Of a stretch of DNA of 64,000 bases, positions 13,519-27,153 are shown piece by piece. Origin of the DNA: Sipunculus nudus (taxonomy: Eukaryota; Annelida; Sipuncula; Golfingiida; Sipunculidae); assembly GCA_026874595.1 (NCBI GenBank), contig CM049309.1, forward strand, positions 11,460,576 through 11,524,575, in the 5' to 3' direction. Both the position numbers and the translations under genes were made by a program. Each line of letters opens with the position of its first letter. Positions within the stretch are counted from its first letter, which is position 1. The notes beneath the pieces are model-generated. The model was not told the DNA's origin. It saw nothing but the letters and a program-made list of their open reading frames with translations, and ran no database searches.

Positions 13519-16500
13519 CAGTGAAACCCCAAACTGCGGACACCCATCTAGTGCGGACACCCCGTTTAACGGACAGTCTTCGGGACGACCAAACGTTTTT
13601 ACTACTTTAAGAACAGACATCCCGCCTTTTTGGACAATGAACACTTTTTCTCCGCCCAACACTTAAACTCCGCTAACGGACATCTTACGGTCGGCATGGC
13701 CTGTGTAGGTACAAATACGTGTAACTGGAAATATGTTTTGCTTCTTGTATATTTCTCTTTCATGATACATGGCTCATTACAACAGAGGTGGAACCATATT
13801 TAGCTTACACCTGCTTTCTAGTCACATAATAAATAGTTACAGCCATTCTCGAGATATTTCTCATAACATTATTTTATGGAATCATATGAAATGGTAAATT
13901 TACAATTTAAATTAAAACAGAATTTTGAAAATGATTAAACGCCATTATTACAAATTTAATTTTCCTTCCTCCGGAATGTTGTTACTTAAAATATGAAAGC
14001 CTTAGGGTTAAAGCTAGAGAGTTCAGTTGGCAGTCACAGCAGATGGCAGTCACATGATCAATAGTCCTTTGAAATTTGGAAGTGAAAGGTGCAGATTTCT
14101 GAGATATTTGTTAACAGACAATACATCGCGCACGCAAATACATTATATCGTAAAATTTTGCGATCGACCAAATCTGATGATTCATATAGATACGTTGTGA
14201 AAATAAATTGACCGTAAACTCATTTAATCTCCCTCCCCAAGAGAAACTGTTTGCTGTGACATGACAGCTAAAGTGTTAATCTTTACTGTGTTATCAGGAG
14301 GAAATTGGGTAGGAAAATCATTTTATTCTGCAGTAATTAGGTCCAAAGATATGGTTATACCAAAAACTTATTTTTTATATTCATTACATAAACAAAATGT
14401 CTGTAAAATTTCGGGGTGACAGCTGCAGCGGCTGTTAAAATATTTGGGAATGGACGGTTAACGATGGCAGCTCAGTAATCGCATTAGTTTAAGAAGGAAT
14501 AAAATAAGACGTTACTTACCGAATAAACCAGAAAGCTAGGCAACAGAAACCGGCGACTGCCAGGACCAAGAACAAACATACGGCCCCTGTGTATACAAAA
14601 ACAAAAGCCCATGAAATAATATAACATACTATGTCTCCCCCAACCCCCCACCCCACCCAAATAATTAGACCTTGGTCCCCTCAGCCCATATTTAAAACTG
14701 TTAAAGAAACGGGTTTCAACGTGATATTTCGTACTGCACTTCATTTAAACTGTTTATTGAACGTTAAATGATTATGTAATGTAATAAACATAGACATACA
14801 GCAAAAAATTATATGTTTGCGCCTGTGAACAAAAATAGAATGTTTTAATTTTCTCTCATGTGTGATGAAAATTTTTATTTTATTTCATATATAATCAAAT
14901 GCAGATAATCAAAAATGTATCTTACTTACATATGATAATGAGAAGAGGGAAACCGGTGTATCTGCTTGACGCCTCAGTTCTAAACGTGACGCTTACAGGG
15001 TCACTGTAGCCGAATTCATTGACGACCACTAACTGAAGCGTATAAAATGTGGTTTCAGATAAACTGTTGATATGATAACTATCAGTGTGGTTCAGATACA
15101 TCTGTTGTACGATGCCTCCATTCCTGTAAAGTGTCATATTGTAATGACTACTGCTTGCCTCCAGGTGGCGCACTTGCCAATGGATCCACGCACCAGTCGT
15201 GGTAATATTGTCTACAATTACCGCTAGAGGACGCGGCGGTCGGCCTCTCTCCATTTGAAGTCCTCTTTGAAAAGTCAGCAAATTGTTATATTCATCTCGT
15301 AGCGTTGCAGAAATTATATAATTAGTGTTAGCTGTCAGATTCACAAATTGAAATTTCAATGTTCCGTTCAGTTTGTCCCCCTGACATTGGTGAGAACTCT
15401 TTGAAACTTCCGAGGCCCCCGGTGTGTAACACACAGATAATGAAGTGAAATTCAAATTCGGAAAACGCTGAACTATGACGTCACTTATTACCGACACTGA
15501 AGCCTCGCCAGCTCCACTGGACTGCACATGAAGCACGTCTTCAGCGGGATCTGAAATTATACAAAGTGAATATTCATCATATGCTAATAACCTTGTAAAC
15601 GATGTTGGAACTGATCATAAAACAAGAGATAATTAAATATTCCGTGTATTTACGGTAAAGATACATAATTTGAAAATCAATGCAACTAAATGTTCATTTC
15701 AAGGAACAAAACTACAAGGAAGCAGATGTTTTCACTGTATTTGTTGTCCCATACATAACGATTTTTTAAATATAAATACAGAGGATGAAGGGATACACAG
15801 TTACACTTTGTCCATAATGTTTTTTATGCAGCATTGGCAACACTAAAACCCGTCACCAGATGTCGTTTATACCAAACAGCGTATTCCCATAAATGTGAGG
15901 CGCATTAAAGTTCATTATACGAGACGTATCTAACATCCATGCACAGAAAAAGCATTCCATAAGTTATATAGCAGTTAGCCATAAGAATAGAACTCGATAG
16001 GCTTTTATATTGGACTGGTAAGCCTAAAATTAGTCGTAAATCAAGTCATGTTGGGGAAAGTACGGTAACGGCAATCCATCCTGTAGCTTTGAAATCGTGG
16101 TAAACAGCCGATGGTCTTACCATTGGGTTACGAGTGATGAATTAACACGAAAGAATACATGTGAACTCACAACCCAAACTGAAAATAATTCTCTATGATA
16201 ACGAGTCATTACAACGATCGTCCAGTTAACCGTGCGCCCTATGCCTGTATTCATGGATCTTATGTTCAACAAACATGGAATTGAAACGGGATTTTTCTCG
16301 CACATGACAGATGCTGTTAGAGAGTACACAAACCTATCTAAAGATTGGTCTGAGATATTTCAAGTAACAGAGTACCAATTGGCCATAGGGGTGTGTCAAA
16401 AATTACGAAAATATTTGCATCTTCATCGAGCTTTACATTGCGGCCCTCAATACTAGATAAAAAGGCACTCTGACGCTGGCTAGAGACTCTATTATCTGAT

Positions 16501-17999
16501 GGCCGAAGTGGTGCTAAGTAGCACTGTATATAGTCGCATATGCTGTGTGTAGTATGTGTGGAAACTATGTCACATGTTTCAAAAGTAAAGTATTTTGGAA
16601 ACCGTAAATCATCTGTTTGGTCTCATAGCCTATCAAGTTTACCTATATATATCCCATTACTGTTTACAACCTCACTAGTCTCACTCAATATTGGCACATA
16701 GCACTCCCTCATGTGGTTAGATTCTCTGAGGTGAAATAAATTGCAAGTTTATTCTCAGTTCTAAAGATTCCCTATAACCTTATGAACCGTCTCTTCAGGG
16801 ACTGTTGAATTTAATACTTATAAAAGGAATTCGGTTCACGTTTGTGCGCAATGTTCTCTAAAACCGCGTTGTGTACAATATTGTGCCATACATCAATTTA
16901 AAGGTTATTATCCCGGCAGTGACATAGGCGATATGAAAATAAATAATTTTTAATGTACATATAGTTTTGAGTGATTTTTACGTTTTTATACCGAGCTCAG
17001 CCGAAGTGCCTTCGGCAATCACCGGAATGCGTGCATCGTGGTCACTTAACCTCTAACACTAAGGACTATGTTCATATGAATAACGCTTACTTTCAATGAG
17101 GGATTTGACCCACATGCGTGGTCAGTAAAAGAAAAAAACACACATGTTTCTCGCTTTATGAAATGGAGAGTTCAACCCAGGAGGATTAATGACAAAACCC
17201 AATTCAAGATCCCAATTTCAGGAACAGGGCTGGGGTGGGGTGGGGTTGGGTGGTGGCGGGGGTTTCAGGCCTCGAATTTTGTCTGATACGATGAAAAAAA
17301 GGTAGCGGAGGCTGAAAGTGGGATACCGACCCACTGCATGGAATCTCGCTGGGTCCGCTTCTGCTACTTACGATGTATGCATATTTCTGTTTCCTTCTTC
17401 AGGAACAGTGTCCTTCAACGTACATTTAATTAATCTTTCATGTGTTCCTCACATCAACCTATTCTTTATACGTCCAACAATAGAAACCAGTCAAATATCA
17501 ACAAAACACTGTATGCCTCCGCTCTCATTCCGGTTCGCAATGTAAACCATCACTGACCAGGTCTTCAAGGTAAACATACACCGGGGTATGATTTTTGCCA
17601 CGGGCACAGTGCCATAAAATAACAGTAGAAAAATATTTGTACATATCGTATTCCGAGAGTATCCCACTAAAAATCTATATTTTCTTTTAACTTTTATAAT
17701 AAAAAATGAGCCAACATTCAATATCTCAGTAAATGTATCTCCCAAACCCCGTTAAGCCCGGTATACCGGGTTTATCAGCTAGTATTTGATATAGATGCAA
17801 CAAATGCTGTGCCAGATATTGCTTGTAATATAAATGTAAAGATGGCCTGACCTTGCCCGCAATCAAATATATATATATATATATATACAGAGTCAATTAA
17901 AGGTGTTGTCATGCATCCTTATTCTGATGATAATGTTTAAACATTGTAAAGTGCAATGAAATTTGGGGTAAAGAGTGCAAAAGCCTATATTCTCTACAT

Positions 18000-18070
<71 letters not shown>

Positions 18071-20143
18071 GTATATTTACATATATGTGTGTGTGTGTTG
18101 TGTGTGTGTGTTTATGTGTACGTGTAATATGCTGGTGGACGTAACTGCCTCGCTCATGTAAATTAGACAGAAAATAGATACCGACGTCTGTGAATATTGC
18201 CGCAACTTTCACATAAGTTTTGTATAGCTTCGTCTTCCAATCCAACACCTGTTTACATACATGCAGGAGTAGTGATCTATAGTCTTGACTATACGACTCA
18301 GTAGCCTTTAAATTCGGCTGGTAAGCCTGGCTTGAGTCTTGATACAAGTCATAAGGGGCAATGTACTGCAATGGTCATCCATCCTATTTCATTGATATCG
18401 TGATAAACATCCGGAAATCAACAAGCATGTAGAGTGATGTACCAACATTCTGGGTTGAAAACGGAATTTTTCATGCACATGGTAGGTGCTGTTAAAAATT
18501 ATACTAAAGAGCTAACGATTGATCTGGTTTAAATCAAGTGACAGCGTACTCTTAGACCATGAGGGGAAAATATTTGCATAATCACGGACCAGTTCTGTGA
18601 ACAGACACTTTGACGCTAAATATACGGTGGTCATATATAGATTCTTTAATGTCAGAGGGCCGAAATTGCGCTAAGTGAAATAACGCTATATATATCTGTG
18701 GGTAGCCACAACTGGGTGGGTGTAACACGCGCTGAAAAATAATCCTGGTTACTGAACATCTGATAAAATAAAACGAAATAAGCAACACTAACATGAAACC
18801 GGAGCTGGGTGGGGCGTCCATATTTGTGGTTATTGGAGATTTATCAGGCATGTGCGTGTCACAACTGAAACCATTCAGCCGTCATAAAGCTGTATATTAG
18901 TAATGAATATATGCTCACTTGTTAGATTTGGTGATCCGGGTTGTTCCTGGAAAATGCCCTCCATATGTGCATTTAGGTAGTTATTTAGATGATAACATCA
19001 AGGCTATTTTGCCAAATATATATATGTATATATATTGAGTATTGAGTGATAAAGAAGGTGAGATTCCTCATGCGGGATCTGGCATTCGGAATGCGTATCC
19101 TGCAAAACGAATCACTACATGTAGCGATTTTTAAGTTTCCGGTTGGTATCCATGGGCAACACATAGAAAAATGTATACCGTCGTGCAGGTTCATGTGAAA
19201 TCTCTCAACACGCATTCCGCATTCCGTACAAAGGGAATCTTAGCTTTAAAAATTACAACTGAAGAAACTGACTTAAGTGAGCCCTCGAAACCCAGGCGAA
19301 GCTTTGAGAACCTGAACAATCGAAACAGTGTTTTGTTTAACATTTGAACTTCCGACAGTGCATGCTACGTCTGCACGTAAAAAAAAGGCTTCTGAGAAGA
19401 GGAGAAAATGTACGCGTACCGCTTATCCATAAAACACGAAGAAGTCCATTTGTAATGAAATAATCAGACATACTGTAGTGCTATAAATGCAGTATCAATT
19501 AATGCAAACAAATCCTTAAGATTTTAAAGGCAGAACTTGATGACCACTATTACCAGTTATCAGGACATAAAAAAAATAATAAGACCACGTAATGTTAAAA
19601 TTCATGTATTTTTAATAAAATTACGAAATGTCCGTTCACTTATTGTTATGTATATGGGCTGTATAGTACATTTTATACCTGGCTGTATCAATTGTCATAA
19701 TTTCTTGTCTCTTATGTTTCACATGTTTTACATTTATTCCTAAATGGTTGGTCAATATAATTTTAGATGTACATACATACATACGTACGTACATACATAC
19801 ATACATACATACATACATACATACATACATACATGCGTATACATGCATACATACATACATACATACATATATGCATATATGTAGATTGGTTGATATGGAT
19901 AGGTCCCGTATAATCGTTAACAATAAATTATTAGATTGCGAAGTTGATCTATTATAACGTGAATATAATATATGATAATAACGATAATAAGAACGATGGA
20001 CAGTCAAGAGCACGATATTGGTCACACTTAAGTTTCGAAATTACTCTGGTATAATGTTACTGTGGATGACCATGCCTCCTGTTATCAGCTGTATGATGCT
20101 GCATATATATAGACAGAATTTACGATAACCCTGGCATGTGTAA

Positions 20144-20223
<80 letters not shown>

Positions 20224-20286
20224 ATAAACAAAATATATCAAACTATAAATATATAACTATATATATACTATATATAAATATAAATA

Positions 20287-20358
<72 letters not shown>

Positions 20359-20488
20359 TGCGAAACAGAGCTGTCGAACACAAGTAAGTTTGTTTAAGTC
20401 CTTAAATATATGTATTACAGCTCCTTGTATTAGTCGAGCACTTTAAAACCCCATGGTTTTTCAACAGTCTGGATAAATATGATATATA

Positions 20489-20541
<53 letters not shown>

Positions 20542-21783
20542 GTATGTATTAAGGTATTATATCGTTTGAAGTCTGACTTCATTTTAATGATCATAACTCA
20601 GTAGATGTTCATCTATCATTGTAAACCAGACGTTTGTACTTGATAGAATATACATGGATATAGAACTGTTCAAAGCACTGTTTCAGTTTTCTTTAATATA
20701 TTACAAACTTCTATTGTAGAACTCCTTGCCGTGTTCATATTCTGAAAACTGAGAATATTCCCGATATTTTGATATATAGAAAGTTTGGGTTTTCTGAAAC
20801 TGGTTGATTGTATCTAGATTTAACAATCATTTGTATGAATTTTGAATATTGTACGAAAAAACATTTAATCCAGCCTACCTGTAAGTTGTAACCTCTACTC
20901 CGGGTTGTCATGTTAAAAAAAAGGTAAGGCTCTCAGTTGTTTATGGTTCGTGAAGTTATCAGTAGCTTTAGTTTTAAATATATAAAAAATAACTCTATCT
21001 GTTAAATGTTACACTATAAAAAGATCCACATAACTGATATGTATAAAAAATAAAACTACGCATTTTAGAACATATAATTCCATATGACTGAGAAATATCG
21101 GTTAAAGTTGAATATATAAAACTAGTAAATCTGTTTTTAAATCTTAAAAACTCAACCAGTTTTGTGAAATCCCAAATCATATCACATTGTTTAAAATATT
21201 TTTAGCTTTCAAAATAGGAACATATCAAGTGGTCCCAATGAAACAGTGAGAAAATATTAAAGGAAAAACTGAAAAAAAAAAAATGTGTAAACGGACTCCT
21301 GCACAGTTGTGAGACCTATAACCAAACAAAGGATATAATGTAAAACCTGCATTTGGACATGAGCCTATAGCTGTACACGAGTATGACAGCGCTTTTCATT
21401 ATCTCATACGTTAAACGGCATTACGCATGCTATTCAAGCAGAATGATACTATAGTATTAAAGTCAGGCCGGTCAGCATCTGATATATGAATTTTCTTATA
21501 TACTTTATCCGTCTCCATCGTTTCACACTTTTTGGTCCTTCTGCTCTGTACACTATAATACTGCAGCTTGTCAACCCTCCCGGTTGAGCATGAAATCAAA
21601 GGAGGTATAACAGTCCTATATGACTGAAGGGATGAAGAGAACATACCTTTGTGGTGAAAACCTTAACCAGGGGTTCCTAGCGCGGAAGGACTTAACCCAT
21701 GTTCATATACATAATATAACATTCTGGTTATTATCATAATATAAGTATGTATACCACCGACATGACAATAAGCGGGCTCAACT

Positions 21784-21856
<73 letters not shown>

Positions 21857-23077
21857 ATGGTCGGCTTCATATACGAGGGTTTATATTTTGCGATATTTCA
21901 AGTTTGGTGTTTGCAGGGGTTTCTTTTCCCTGATCTCACCAGAAACTTAAAGTATAAAAAAATACATGATTTTTTTCATTAATATGATTATAATCTAAAA
22001 TACTTGTCTTCATTTACTGAAATAGTTCACTGTTGCAGTGATGACGGGAGGATAGCTATTCACTTTTCGAATATTTCTCATATTTGAACTCCTGCTTTCA
22101 AGGTTTGGTCCTGAATCCTTGTTCACTGTATTTTTTAAAATCATAACTGACTCTTAAAGATAGGCGAAATGAAAATTTGGTCATAATATAAATGAATGCA
22201 CAGTTGTACTGAAGAGGTGTCATCCTCACGAAACATTCGCGAAAATCGCGAATTTTAATCCCTCTCGGGCATAAAGACACCACGTCATATATATATTTGA
22301 TATATATTATATATTTTATATATTTTATATATATTATATATATATTATATATAAGCATACATATAAGCCGGATACTTCATAATACATTTATCATTGAATA
22401 AACCCTGTCAAATCACACATTTTGGGCATAATTAGAGATTAAAGACCTGTTACATACAGATTATCATGAACAGCAAGCAGAGGCTATAGCTCATGTAGAC
22501 AGATGAACTTACATCAGCACCGTCTGTTTCCCGTATATATCCTATTTCCATGTAACATATTTATCCCTTTGAAGTTTATGTGGGTGCGTTCATGTTTATT
22601 GGTACCTTACCTCAAGTACGCGTGTTATGTTCAAACAGTAATTAGTGGATTACTTACACTTAATTCTTATCAACGCAATCTACTGTATATCTGCCCACAG
22701 TCATTACTGAATTATATAAAATAATTATCTTTACTATTATTGGTTGTTTATAAATTGTATATGTAGATTGTGACTTAATCTCAGTTAATCGTTTATACAG
22801 TAAACCGTTTGGTCGCAAGTATCTTTAATGTGTTAATGGACCCAATGCAAGGCGCCATTGGAGTGTGCACTGTTACATTAAGATAAAAAAGGCAGTTTTT
22901 CCATCTTCTGGACCTGTGTGAGACGCATAATATGCAAAATTTCAGAGATTCCATTAGAGATTCAGTTATTTTACAGAACTGTTGTGACATATAAAGTCAC
23001 CTTCTAGGTTTAGTAGCTAAATTTTAAGTACTGCATGTCTGTAATACATTTACATATATTTTCCTTTGCATTTATAA

Positions 23078-23148
<71 letters not shown>

Positions 23149-23191
23149 AATAAAAATAAGAATAAAAATAATATATAATAATTATAATTAT

Positions 23192-23224
<33 letters not shown>

Positions 23225-26200
23225 AAGTGGTGCTAGTAGTAGAAGGGGAAGAAGAAAAATACTCAAAAGATAATGAAATCATCTGAAAAAATAGTAAATT
23301 GGTGCAATGATCAATGTTCAAATGATGGAATTAATGCATTGATGCTTGGTGAATGATACCAATGCCGAATCAGGCATAAATTAAGTCATCTATGCCTCGT
23401 GTCATCACACTTTCGTCGTTAATGTTATTATCACTAATGTTAATACATCCATGTTATATTAGAGTTATATAACGTGTTATCGATCCAAAAGTCCCTGAAG
23501 GTTAAACATCATGTACTGGCATTGACTGCCTGACCAGTCTTTAATTATGTCTTCAGTAAAATGCTCAATAGCGTCACTGGATATACGAATGCTAAAGAAA
23601 ATGCAAATGACACACGGTTAGTGCAAGTGACATTTAAAGAAGGTGATGTTCTCAGGTGAACTGCGCATAGATCCACTGAGACCTCCAAAAACACCGTTAG
23701 TCCTGTTTGTCACCAACAGGTGGCATAATGTACAATGGTGGTATAACCGTTTGCAGTATCTGCAATTAAGGAAGATTACTTTGACCAGGTTCACACCAGG
23801 GGTTTCTTTCAGAGAAAGGAACTGTTCTATTCATGATCTCGAATTGTATTTCGAAACGAAAACATTATCCCCAAACCTCTGGAAAAGACTGCAATAAAGA
23901 ATATGACAGAAGAATTATTGATGAAAATGTTCCAAACCGAAAACCAGAAATATTAATCAGCATGTCTCTAATTTAAAAACCCTGCTTGTGCTTTCGATTG
24001 TGTTTAAGAATATCAGAGACCTGATTCACACTGTACACTAGAAATCTGCAACTTAGGAATGCAAACCTCCGCCATGTGGGGCTCCCTATTATGTGATGCT
24101 CCTAAAACTATTTCTAAGATTCCGTTCATGATTGAATGAGAAATGTTGTGAACATACACACACAAACACATACACAAACGAAGGGGATGGACACATACCC
24201 TCCTTGCGAAGGCAACAAAAATATCAGTACACATCTTGTCAGGTAGTCGTGCCATTAGCGTAAAACATTAACTGAGTCACCTTACAATCGGATTCCTTTA
24301 GTATGTGCAAGTTGGCTGTTCAGCACTTCAGAACCGAGGACATAAAATGAAACATAAATGAACGTAAATGTATTTATGAATATTTGGTATGGTATATTTG
24401 TATGACATTTTTAGCTTTTTCTTAATATCCATTGTATATACACGTTATCTGAAACTAGTTTACTATACCCACTTGTTGGTGCTTCACATGTATGTGTGTA
24501 TACCGGTATGTCTGTATATTATTTCTAGCTGTACATTACTGTCCATTGTATGTAACCAGTTTACTGCCAACTTTTGTTTCATATGTCACCAGCATGGTGC
24601 TATATAGGGAACACACGCAGCCCGCGACCACCCCTACAGCCAAGCAAGACAAATAGATATAAATCACTTTTTCTGTCTTTCACTAACAGATGTAAACAAT
24701 TACATTCCGCCGAAACCCTCAGACCCTGCAGCTTTTAATGAGACCGATATCAATCCACCGGAACTTCCGATAATTCCTTGTCTTGTTGAATCATGCATTG
24801 GTACCAGGAGCAAACAAGATATTTATTGTAAAGTAGAATGAAAGTCCCATTTTAGCAGGCTAAAGGCTCTGATCAAGGTTTACATGGGATAGGTTTTCCA
24901 TGGGCCGAGTCAACCAGTTATCGTTGTTTCTGATATATGGCGCTGTGATAGACCCAAACAATGTCAAATTCCTCAGGGTTCAATGAAACTAATGTAAACT
25001 AGTGGACCTGTTTTTTGTGATACAATATCAACTATATGTCTCCCCCACAACGGGCCTAACTTTCCCAAATATAAGGGGAATGATGGACGCCTTCAAAAGT
25101 TCGTGTTAACTTAAATCCTGGATTTCTGAAGATTTGACCTTGTCTGATGATGATCAAGGTAATCAGGATATGAACTGATCTGATATTTTATTCTGGCTGA
25201 TTTGACCTTGAAGATCCAGGTGAAGATCACCAGTTTCGAACTTCTCGAAGAACTGGATTAAAACAATCCTTGTTTCAAATTTGAAGACAAAATATGTCAT
25301 ACTTCAAAAGTAATGGGGTTCACAAAATTTTTTATATCACCCAATTTGACCTTGATGATGAAGGTCAATCACTGGATTTTTAACTTATCCGAGATATTTG
25401 TAGAGACATTTCATAAGTTGAATTTCATGAAAAAATATCAAGTTGTTCAAAGTAATAGCGTTCAAAAATAATTCTCTTCTGGCTAATTTGACCTGATTTG
25501 AATTTCCATGTCAAGGTCACTAGTTTTCGAGCTTCTCAATGGACTTTATTAAAACAATTAGTGTTTCAAATTTGAGGAAAAAATATGCGATACTTCTAAA
25601 GTTATGAAGGTCAGAAATAATTTTATTTCTGCCTATTTGACCTTGATGATGAAGATCAAGGTCACCATTTTTTTTAACTTGTCCGAGATATTGGTAGAGA
25701 CCAATTCACAAGTTAAATTTCACGAAAATATATCAAGTGGTAACAAAATTATAGCGTTCAAAAATAATTTCTATCCTGGCTGATAATTCACAAATAATTC
25801 TGTTTCGGTCTATTTGACCATGATGTTGAAGGTCAAGGTCACCACATTTCGAATCCTTCCGAGATTTTGGTAGAAATAAATTATATTAAAATTTAATGAA
25901 AATAAATGTTGAGTGGTTCAAAAGTTAAGGCGTTCACAAGATATGACACAGACGACGACGACGACCCCCCCCCCCCCCCCCCGGATCCGCCCATAAACCA
26001 TTGTGACACAGGGCGACCCTTTTGTCCACTCGGAGACGCTCCATTCAGGGCTGTTGAGGCCAGCATTTATCAAGCAACTCCCTGCCCAGGTGAGCCCGAG
26101 ATGCTGAAGAGCAGGAACATGGAAAAAAATGGGGTAAACCTGGCTACGACCACACGCACATCTAGTTTTATCAATGTTTACGAAGCTTAAAGTGTTGCGC

Positions 26201-26727
26201 ACACTAGTTTATGTTTAATGCAGAAACACTAAATTGTCAAATTAATCTTTTTTCTCTTTGTAATTTGTCATTTTGCGAGCTGTCAATTTCAATACTAAAA
26301 CACATGTATTCCATATCATATAAGCCTTTCTTGTATTAAGCTAGCCGCCTGTATGATTATACTTAAATATCTGATAAGGCATCAGGTGGTAATACAATAA
26401 ACATGTATTCATTTTACTCCGAGAGAGGGGTCGAATTTCAGTTATTTTATTCCCAGCAGGTTGTGACCCCGGCTGTGATCCTCACAGACTAACATACAGG
26501 CTCCCCCCCCCCCCATGCAGCGATCTTATTTTATAAATTATATACTACTGACTATATACATATATATCATAACAAGTTATCAAAAATGACTCATGGGGAA
26601 AAGTTAATGTTTATATATATGTTGTGTGGGCATATAAAGGTAATAGATATGTCATAATTTTTTTGCTTATTGTTATTTTATATTTCTAAGATAAATTAAT
26701 AGACAAAATAGGTTTAAAATAAGTATA

Positions 26728-26789
<62 letters not shown>

Positions 26790-26966
26790 ACAATCTAAGT
26801 GATATCATAACATTCTAATATTGGTATTGTTTCTTAATGAATTGCTATGTAATATTTAATATTGTTTTCCATTTTCACATTAGTAGGATGATTTGTAGCA
26901 GAAAGGCTTTGGTTTTCTCCAATACGCATTGGCAATTCTTTGACAAAAAAAATCTCACGTTGTAAT

Positions 26967-27028
<62 letters not shown>

Positions 27029-27076
27029 GAGAGAGACAGAGAGAGAGAGATTTACAATATAATATTTTAGAATATA

Positions 27077-27153
<77 letters not shown>

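Noticed and set aside
20136-20387. Tyr/Ile repeat frames over TA arrays (also at 29.8, 53.7 and 56.8 kb)
   Set aside because: TA dinucleotides read as Tyr-Ile in any frame; these are not proteins.
25130-25925. CRISPR array
   Set aside because: The tandem units have no unique spacers and the genome is eukaryotic.
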